64,000 nucleotides of DNA from Acidimicrobiia bacterium. Its GTDB lineage: Bacteria > Actinomycetota > Acidimicrobiia > Acidimicrobiales > Bin134. Below are positions 58,462 to 64,000 of this stretch, one piece after another. The stretch covers positions 222,275 to 286,274 of the forward strand of contig JAJDUJ010000011.1 in assembly GCA_022826705.1 (NCBI GenBank). Reading direction: 5' to 3'. Every line of letters begins with the position of its first letter. Positions within the stretch are counted from its first letter, which is position 1. A program made the translations under genes and the position numbers. The notes below the pieces were generated by a model, which saw only the letters and a program-made list of their open reading frames with translations, was not told where the DNA came from and did no database searches.

Positions 58462-59841
58462 GTGAGCGATCCCTTCCAGTATTCCGACGACGGCCGGTCC
58501 TCAGCACCCCCGGGGCGCTTGGGCCGGGTGCCCCCCCACGACCTCGACGCCGAGGAAGCGCTGCTGGGGGCGATGCTGTTGAGCCGCGATGCCATCGCCG
58601 ATGCGGTGAACCTGATCCGCCCCGAGCACTTCTACCGCCCGGCCCATGCCCATGTGTACGAGGCGGTGTGCAACCTCTACGCCCAGGGCGAGCCGGCCGA
58701 CGCGGTAACGGTGGCCGCCGAGCTGAACGCCCGGGGCCTGGCCGACAAGGTGGGGGGCAACGCCGCGCTGGTAAAACTGCAAACCGGCACCCCGGCGTCG
58801 GCCAACGCGGCCAAGTACGCCAACATCGTGCACGAGGCGGCCACCCTGCGGAAGCTGATCGAGGTGGGCGGGGAGATCTCCGAGCTGGGCTACGAGGGCG
58901 CCGACGATGTGGTCAAGACGGTGGACTCGGCCGAGGCCATGGTGTACCGGCTGGCCGCCGACCGCATGGGCGACTCCACCGCCCGCATCTCCGAGCTGCT
59001 GCCCGCCAACTTGGAACGCATCGAGATGCTGTACGAGAAGGGCGAGATCGTCACCGGCACCCCCACCGGCTACAACGACCTCGACGAGATCACCAGCGGC
59101 TTGCAGCCCAACACCCTGGTGGTGATCGGGGCCCGCCCGTCGGTGGGCAAGACCAGCTTCGCGCTGGGCATGGCGGCCCATGCGGCCATGCGGGCCGACA
59201 AGCCGGTGCTCATCTTCTCGCTGGAGATGAGCCAGCTCGAGATCAGCCAGCGGATCCTGTGCGCTGAGGCCCGGGTGGACGCCACCCGGGTGCGCACCGG
59301 CAAGCTCACCGACCAAGACTGGGCCGACCTCTCCACCGCCATCGGCCGGCTGTCGGAGGCCCCCATCTGGGTGGACGACAACCCGGCGGTAACCATCATG
59401 GAGATCAGGGGCAAGTCTCGCCGGCTCCGCAGCCAGGTGGGCGAACTGGGCATGGTGGTGGTGGACTACCTCCAGTTGATGACCGGGCGCAACACCGCGG
59501 AGAACCGCCAGGTGGAGGTGTCGGAGATCAGCCGGGGCCTCAAGATCCTGGCCCGGGAGCTGCAATGCCCGGTGGTGGCGCTCTCGCAGCTCTCCCGCAA
59601 CCTGGAACAGCGCCAAGACAAGCGGCCCATGCTGGCCGACCTGCGGGAGTCGGGATCCATCGAGCAAGACGCCGACATCGTGATGTTCCTGTACCGAGAC
59701 GAGATCTACAACCCCGAGACCCAAGACGCCGGCACCGCCGAGGTGGTGGTGGCCAAGCACCGCACCGGCCCCACCGGCAAGACCCGCCTAGCCTTCATCA
59801 AACACCACACCCGCTTCGCCAACATGGCCCGCTCCGCCTGA
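58462..59841 (+). CDS. dnaB: Replicative DNA helicase
   Basis: The 459-residue protein starts with GTG. The N-terminal domain (PHDLDAEEALLGAMLLSRDA) precedes the RecA-like motor with Walker A GARPSVGKTSFALGMA, VLIFSLEMSQLEISQRILC, Walker B GMVVVDYLQLMTG, and LSQLSRNLEQRQDKRPMLAD then LRESGSIEQDADIVMFLYRD. It unwinds DNA ahead of the replication fork as a hexamer. No intein interrupts it. Length is normal. Confidence 0.97.
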   Translation: MSDPFQYSDDGRSSAPPGRLGRVPPHDLDAEEALLGAMLLSRDAIADAVNLIRPEHFYRPAHAHVYEAVCNLYAQGEPADAVTVAAELNARGLADKVGGNAALVKLQTGTPASANAAKYANIVHEAATLRKLIEVGGEISELGYEGADDVVKTVDSAEAMVYRLAADRMGDSTARISELLPANLERIEMLYEKGEIVTGTPTGYNDLDEITSGLQPNTLVVIGARPSVGKTSFALGMAAHAAMRADKPVLIFSLEMSQLEISQRILCAEARVDATRVRTGKLTDQDWADLSTAIGRLSEAPIWVDDNPAVTIMEIRGKSRRLRSQVGELGMVVVDYLQLMTGRNTAENRQVEVSEISRGLKILARELQCPVVALSQLSRNLEQRQDKRPMLADLRESGSIEQDADIVMFLYRDEIYNPETQDAGTAEVVVAKHRTGPTGKTRLAFIKHHTRFANMARSA

Positions 59842-59855
59842 GCGAGCCGTTCGGG

Positions 59856-60524
59856 CTAGGCGGCCTCGGCGGGGGGGTCGATGTCTAGCTTTTGGTCGAT
59901 GCGGGCCAGGCGCTCGCCGTGGTTGCGGAGCACGTCGAGGACTCTGTCGATCCTGTTGCCCTGAGCCTTGAGTTCTCCGGTGAGCCTGTGCTCTACACCT
60001 TTGATCTCTTCGAGAACGGCAGAAAAGCGCCTCTCCGAATCGGCCTTTTGCTCGTCGAAGCGCCGGTTCATCTCCTCGCGGTGCTCGGCAAACCGCTGGT
60101 TCACATCCTCGCGCTGCTCGTCAAAGCGCCGGTTCATCTCCTCGAGAACGGCAGAAAAGCGCCTCTCCGAATCGGCCTTTTGCTCGTCGAAGCGCCGGTT
60201 CATCTCCTCGCGCTGCTCGGCAAACCGCTGGTTCACATCCTCGCGCTGCTCGTCGAAGCGCCGGTTCATCTCCTCGCGCTGCTCGGTGAACCGCTGGTTC
60301 ACGTCCTCGCGCTGCTTGTCGAACCGCTGGTTCATGTCCTCGCGCTGCTTGTCGAAGCGCTGGTTCATGTCCTCGCGCTGCTCGGTGAACCGCTGGTTCA
60401 CGTCTAAGCGCAGGTCGCCGATTCGGTCGCCCTTTTCTCTTCGCCTGCTCCTTACCCTCATGGTCACCCAACCGATCAGCCCAGTTGCACCGGAACCAAC
60501 CAACGCCGAAATAATCGCATTCAT
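59856..60524 (-). CDS. Membrane-anchored coiled-coil protein with 11-residue repeats
   Basis: The 222-residue protein has an N-terminal hydrophobic segment (ISALVGSGATGLIGWVTM) followed by a basic stop and about 13 consecutive 11-residue units of the type (D/E)xNxRFxEQRE, for example DMNQRFDKQRE, giving a right-handed-type (hendecad) coiled coil of about 145 residues. The end (GELKAQGNRIDRVLDVLRNH, then GERLARIDQKLDID) is also coiled coil. It would form a long rod extending from the membrane. No family with known function is recognised. The repeat region underwent recent internal duplication. Confidence 0.7.
   Translation of the reverse strand: MNAIISALVGSGATGLIGWVTMRVRSRRREKGDRIGDLRLDVNQRFTEQREDMNQRFDKQREDMNQRFDKQREDVNQRFTEQREEMNRRFDEQREDVNQRFAEQREEMNRRFDEQKADSERRFSAVLEEMNRRFDEQREDVNQRFAEHREEMNRRFDEQKADSERRFSAVLEEIKGVEHRLTGELKAQGNRIDRVLDVLRNHGERLARIDQKLDIDPPAEAA
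60011..60274. repeat. 132-base tandem duplication inside the coiled-coil gene
   Basis: Bases 60011-60142 and 60143-60274 are the same except for two positions by eye. The unit is 132 bases, four 11-codon repeats of the coiled-coil gene, so the duplication keeps the frame and periodicity. Shorter 33-base repeats of lower identity continue to about 60408. Confidence 0.9.
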
Positions 60525-60639
60525 GCTTCTCCCTCAAAGAGGGTTGAAGAGGGGGAAGTGAATTGAGGCCACATTACCAGGGGATTGGTCCGGAGCGACA
60601 GGGAATCACACCCGATCCGACTGGCAATGCGGGTGCCCA

Positions 60640-62178
60640 TTGTCGGATGGGTATCGTCTTTGCATTATTCGGGCATTGGCCAACAGGCAGGCGCTTCTCA
60701 GCATGGTGCTGGCTACCGCGCTCGCAGTGGGCGGGGTTGTGGCGCTGCCGGCGGGGGCCTCGGCCCAGACTGTGGATGATGTCGCCCTTCGAGATCGGCT
60801 GATCGCCAGCCAGGAGGCGCTGTTGAACACCTACCGCTGCCGATTCGACATCGACACCGAGACCGTGCCCGGAGGATGCACCGACGGCGCGCCCTCGCGG
60901 ACCGCTGAGGAGCCTGCCCAGTTCACCGGCACTCCCACCAGAGCAGACATAGTGGCCCGCGACCACCTGATAGCGGCTCAGGAGGCACTGTTGAAAACCT
61001 ACCGCTGCCGATTCGACATCGACACCGAGACCGTGCCCGGAGGATGCATCGACGGCGCGCCGGCACCGGTGGAAGAGCCCGCCCCAGTAGCAGAGCCCGA
61101 ACCGCCGCTTCCCGCCCTGAGGCCTCCGCCAGGCCTGCTTCGCCTCAATCCCTTCTACCAGAAGTACCTGGACGCCAGCGGAATTCCCATCGTCTCTTCG
61201 GCCGCGGTACACGATCGAGCGCTGTACCAGGCCAGAAACCTCATCCACGAGGTGCTGGCCAACCGACCCGACCTCATCGAGGTGCTCGCCAGCACGCAAA
61301 CGCGCGTCGCCATCATGGCCGAGAGCGAGGTGATCACCGACATCCCGGAGTACACGGGGTTGTACCTGTTTTCTCCCGGAAGAGACTGGGACACCGTTTT
61401 GCAGGGAGGCGGATTGGGGCCGAGCCGGGCGATCCCCGTATTGGTCGTTGCGGAGGAAAACCTGATCTGCCTGCAAAGCGATCGGATTCCCCACGCAGAC
61501 GTCTTCGTTCACGAGGTTGCCCATGCGGTGCTCACCATGGCGATCGAGTTCAAGCTGAAGGACTCCGAGTTCCGCTCCCGCGTCGAATCCGCCTATGCCA
61601 GTGCGATAGTCGCCGGGCTGTGGCAGCACACGTACGCGGCCACCAACCCCGACGAATACTGGGCCGAGGGGACTCTGGCCTGGTTCAACCTGAACAGCCC
61701 GCCCGGCCCCATCAACAACAACGTCAACACCCGGGCTGAGCTCATCGAGTACGACCCAGCACTGGCCGAGCTGGTGGAGGAGGTCTACGGAGACGCCTCA
61801 GCGCCCTCATCGTGCCATCAGACGCTCGACGTCTCCCACAACAGCGTGAAAGGCATGGTGCTCGGTGTAGACGGACAGCCGGTTGGCAGGGTCTTGCTGT
61901 GGTTCGGTTCGGAGGCAAACCCCGATCGCACTTTCGACGTGACCGGTGCCGACGGCTCGTTCATCGCCAGGGTTCCCAACGGCTCCTACACCATCGAGGT
62001 CCACGCCGACCCGCCCGCAGAGTGCTCGTTCGTCGGCTGGTACGGCCAAGGCGGCTTCACCACCAGTGCCGACCACCTCATCCGTGTCGAGGTCGCAGAC
62101 CAAGACGTGCTGGACGTGCAGATCACGCTGCCCGACGAACTAGAGAACCTCCCCTACATCGAGCAGTGCGCAACCTGA
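60640..62178 (+). CDS. Secreted zincin-like protein with duplicated N-terminal Cys module and regulatory-like beta domain
   Basis: The start is uncertain: TTG 60640 gives 512 residues; TTG 60676 gives a more usual signal peptide (LLSMVLATALAVGGVVALPA, cleavage after ASA). Two modules of the shape RDxLIxxQEALLxTYRCRF, IDTETVPGGC follow, then a Pro-rich linker. Residues ~170-400 hold a possible metallopeptidase site: VFVHEVAHAV (HExxH) and, ~55 residues later, NPDEYWAEGTLAWF with the third ligand Glu, as in ATLF-like zincins. The end (SVKGMVLGVDGQPVGRVLLW ... DGSFIARVPNGSYTIEV) is a carboxypeptidase-regulatory-like beta domain. It is probably exported. The N-terminal module is shared with the RCC1-like protein at 2.1 kb. 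Confidence 0.75.
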   Translation: MSDGYRLCIIRALANRQALLSMVLATALAVGGVVALPAGASAQTVDDVALRDRLIASQEALLNTYRCRFDIDTETVPGGCTDGAPSRTAEEPAQFTGTPTRADIVARDHLIAAQEALLKTYRCRFDIDTETVPGGCIDGAPAPVEEPAPVAEPEPPLPALRPPPGLLRLNPFYQKYLDASGIPIVSSAAVHDRALYQARNLIHEVLANRPDLIEVLASTQTRVAIMAESEVITDIPEYTGLYLFSPGRDWDTVLQGGGLGPSRAIPVLVVAEENLICLQSDRIPHADVFVHEVAHAVLTMAIEFKLKDSEFRSRVESAYASAIVAGLWQHTYAATNPDEYWAEGTLAWFNLNSPPGPINNNVNTRAELIEYDPALAELVEEVYGDASAPSSCHQTLDVSHNSVKGMVLGVDGQPVGRVLLWFGSEANPDRTFDVTGADGSFIARVPNGSYTIEVHADPPAECSFVGWYGQGGFTTSADHLIRVEVADQDVLDVQITLPDELENLPYIEQCAT

Positions 62179-62222
62179 GCTAGCCGCTCGGCCTAAGCAA
62201 CCTCGGCCGGGGGGTCGTGGTC
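62175..62222 (-). pseudogene. Remnant of a second coiled-coil gene 3' end (imperfect 48-base repeat)
   Basis: Bases 62175-62222 match 59838-59885 at 39 of 48 positions by eye, starting at the stop codon of the preceding gene in both places. On the minus strand it would code DHDPPAEVA and stop, against DIDPPAEAA and stop in the coiled-coil gene. Similarity ends at 62222, and a stop codon lies two codons further in. The lower-GC DNA leading to the integrase begins here. Confidence 0.5.
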
Positions 62223-62414
62223 CGTTTAGCCTCGACGCGACTCCGGGCGGACTGCTCTTAGGAACGGTTGATAACAGGAGGGATAACACACCACTCCGAC
62301 CGAATTCCCACTATAACGACTAAGTGTTGATTTGATGAGGGTGATATGAACCCGTAGAAATCGTCCATGGGCCTGTTTTCCTAAGTAACAAAACCAATAA
62401 CATCGGCAAGCAGT

Positions 62415-63599
62415 ATGGCTGGGAGGCAGAGGCTCACTGCGAAGTTCGTGGCCACCGTGACGGAGCCGGGCACCTACGGCGACGGAGGCCGCGGATCCCA
62501 CGGGCTCATCCTGCGGGTGCGGAAGGCCAAGGGCGGGGGCGTGACCAAATCGTGGGTTCAGCGGCTCATCATCAACGGCAAGCCCACCCACCTTGGGCTG
62601 GGGCCCACGTGGCTTGTGTCCTCCGCCGAGGCCCGCGAGCTGGCGTTGGACAACCACCGCATGGTGCGCAAGGGGGGCGACCCCCGGCGCGGCGCGGGCA
62701 TCCCCACCTTTGCCGAGGCCGTTGAGCAGGTAATCGCCATGCACTCAGCTGGTTGGAAGGAGGGCGGACGCACCGCCGAAGCATGGCGCACCCAGCTCGC
62801 CACCCACGCCGCCTCCCTGGCCGACAAGAAGGTGGACAGGATTACTCCCGGCGACGTGCTAGGCGTGCTGGAGCCCATCTGGCTCACCCTGCCGGAAATC
62901 GCCAGAAAGCAGCGCCGGCGCATCAGCTCGGTAATGAAGTGGGCCGTGGCCCAGGGCTACCGAATCGATAACCCAGCCGGCGACGCGCTGGCCGCAGCCC
63001 TGCCCAGGCAACAGAGCGCAACGCACCACCTGGCAGTCCCCGCTGAAAAGGTGGCCAATGTGATCGCCGCGGTCCACGCATCGGGAGCCTGGCAGGGAAC
63101 CAAGCTGGCATTCGAGTTTTTGGCGCTCACGGCGTGCCGGTCGGGCGAGGTCCGCTTCGCCACGTGGACCGAGATCAACCGGGAGGCCCGGGTGTGGACC
63201 ATCCCCGCCTCCCGCACAAAGACGTCCACCGAGCACCGAGTGCCGCTGTCCGACGCGGCGCTGAGGGTGCTCGAGGAGGCCGAGCAGATCGTCGACGGCA
63301 GCGGCCTGATCTTCCCCTCCCTCACCGGGCGGCCCCAGAACGACAGCACCCTGTCGAAGCTGCTGAGGGAGATGGGCGCGGGTATGGTTCCCCACGGCCT
63401 GCGGAGTTCGTTCAGAAGCTGGGCGGCTGAGGCCACCGACTATCCTTGGGAGATCGCCGAGATGGCTCTGGGCCACACCGTGGGAACCAAGGTGGAGCGG
63501 GCCTACCTGAGAACCGACCTGTTCGACAAGCGGGTCCAGCTCATGCAGGACTGGGCCGACTTCCTCACCCGATCGCCAAAATCGTCACAAAGAACGTAA
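62415..63599 (+). CDS. Tyrosine recombinase/integrase (P4-like)
   Basis: The 394-residue protein has an N-terminal DUF4102-like arm-binding region (KFVATVTEPGTYGDGGRGSH, GLILRVRK), a SAM-like core-binding domain (AEAVEQVIAMHSAGWKEGGR) and the catalytic domain with ACRSGEVRFATW (Arg), RTKTSTEHRVPL (Lys), HGLRSSFRSWA (His-x-x-Arg), LGHTVGTKVERAY (His and nucleophile Tyr). All catalytic residues are present, so it may be active. Such integrases insert islands at tRNA genes or others, but no tRNA or att repeat is seen beside it. The 190 bases upstream are lower in GC and contain no gene. Confidence 0.92.
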   Translation: MAGRQRLTAKFVATVTEPGTYGDGGRGSHGLILRVRKAKGGGVTKSWVQRLIINGKPTHLGLGPTWLVSSAEARELALDNHRMVRKGGDPRRGAGIPTFAEAVEQVIAMHSAGWKEGGRTAEAWRTQLATHAASLADKKVDRITPGDVLGVLEPIWLTLPEIARKQRRRISSVMKWAVAQGYRIDNPAGDALAAALPRQQSATHHLAVPAEKVANVIAAVHASGAWQGTKLAFEFLALTACRSGEVRFATWTEINREARVWTIPASRTKTSTEHRVPLSDAALRVLEEAEQIVDGSGLIFPSLTGRPQNDSTLSKLLREMGAGMVPHGLRSSFRSWAAEATDYPWEIAEMALGHTVGTKVERAYLRTDLFDKRVQLMQDWADFLTRSPKSSQRT

Positions 63600-63685
63600 T
63601 ACCCACCATCATTTGACTCGTCAACCAGCCGGGAAATACCAGATATGGCTCCGGCGGCGGGAGTGCTGCTGGTCGTCGCAGGTCC

Positions 63686-64000
63686 TTGCTCGCGCTCGGG
63701 GCGCTGCTGGCGTTAATCGCTAGCGTGCTGTTCTGGGCTGCTCCTTCGGATGCCCAGCGGAATGAGAGTCCTCCGGTGGCACTTGCCTCGGTGGCAGTGA
63801 CGACTCCGGCCACTACGACTACTGCTGCTGTGGCGACGTTGACGAGCACCAGCTTCGATCCCGATGACGGCAACGCAGACTGCACGGGTTGCACCTTGAG
63901 GTGGGAGGTGGTGACCGAGGCCTATTCGTGGATAGCGCTTTCCACTACAACGGGAATTCGTGCGACCTTCAACGTGCCGAGTCCGGCGTTGGCGGCTCGA
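63686..64000 (+). CDS. Exported protein with Ig/cadherin-like repeat, 3' partial
   Basis: The frame is open from 63617 to the window end. The visible part has an Arg-rich start and hydrophobic stretch (RRRSLLALGALLALIASVLF, then WAAPSDAQ), a signal peptide, followed by a Thr/Val-rich linker (VAVTTPATTTTAAVATL) and TSTSFDPDDGNADCTGCTLR, which resembles the beginning of a PKD/cadherin-like domain with a CxxC. The start is unclear: TTG 63686 is in frame but leaves out the Arg residues, and the only nearby ATG (63645) is in another frame that soon stops, suggesting a frameshift or an unusual start. The gene continues beyond the window. Confidence 0.5.
   Translation, partial: MLALGALLALIASVLFWAAPSDAQRNESPPVALASVAVTTPATTTTAAVATLTSTSFDPDDGNADCTGCTLRWEVVTEAYSWIALSTTTGIRATFNVPSPALAAR

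Noticed and set aside
1..64000. CRISPR array or rRNA genes
   Set aside because: No regularly spaced identical repeats with unique spacers and no rRNA-like stretches were seen; the regular repeats present are coding (RCC1 blades, coiled-coil units, linkers).

Overview
The window looks like the chromosome of a high-GC actinobacterium, most plausibly an uncultivated marine or sponge-associated member of the class Acidimicrobiia. That placement is inferred from gene content: a DUF5318 protein, the rpsF-ssb-rpsR-rplI-dnaB block, many GTG/TTG starts and translational overlaps, and an abundance of CoA-linked and amidohydrolase catabolism. No 16S gene is present. Most genes are GC-rich housekeeping or catabolic genes. 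Several stretches have a visibly lower GC and look acquired (about 18.4-25.9 kb, 31.0-32.4 kb, 62.2-62.4 kb).

Layout. 0-6.3 kb: the 3' part of a Baeyer-Villiger-type flavin monooxygenase, a MazEF-like toxin-antitoxin pair, a secreted 14-repeat RCC1-like protein, and DUF1214 and Dabb-like proteins. 6.4-15.8 kb: a two-gene ABC exporter with one degenerate ATPase site, tRNA-Ser(CGA), tadA, a CopC-like protein, a third ABC exporter, xseA-xseB, and a dehydrogenase-like protein. 15.9-18.4 kb: a pair of adjacent acyl-CoA dehydrogenases and tRNA-Ala(TGC).

18.4-25.9 kb is an accessory, defence-like island beside tRNA-Ala. It holds two overlapping SPPY/SPPF DNA methyltransferases, an HNH nuclease and a DUF3883 PD-(D/E)xK protein, all on one strand. 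Opposing them is an ImmA/IrrE peptidase-Xre regulator pair, which faces a tiny DUF3892-DUF2188 operon across two adjacent inverted repeats. It is the best candidate in the window for a poorly described system. At its right edge lies what appears to be the C-terminal scrap of an arabinofuranosidase-like gene.

26-56 kb is catabolic: a PhyH dioxygenase; two tandem orphan ABC substrate-binding lipoproteins; an HpaI-type aldolase; a DUF4143 ATPase; an acyl-CoA ligase; an eight-gene + strand operon (35.2-43.8 kb) of amidohydrolases, class II aldolase, VOC protein, sulfatase and two membrane proteins; then a mostly - strand series with SnoaL-like protein, phosphotransferase, molybdopterin oxidoreductase, EthD-like protein, PPC lipoprotein, a fused double CoA-transferase, a second class II aldolase and an amidase. 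The theme is import and breakdown of sulfated or aromatic/organic-acid substrates through CoA thioesters. The specific substrate is not readable from sequence.

55.4-59.8 kb is the conserved core: panB, then rpsF-ssb-rpsR-rplI-dnaB with a structured leader before rpsF and an S18 protein carrying a long acidic C-terminal extension. 59.8-64 kb holds an 11-residue-repeat coiled-coil membrane protein, a secreted zincin-like protein sharing an unnamed duplicated N-terminal module with the RCC1 protein at 2.1 kb, a tyrosine integrase, and the start of another exported protein cut by the window edge.
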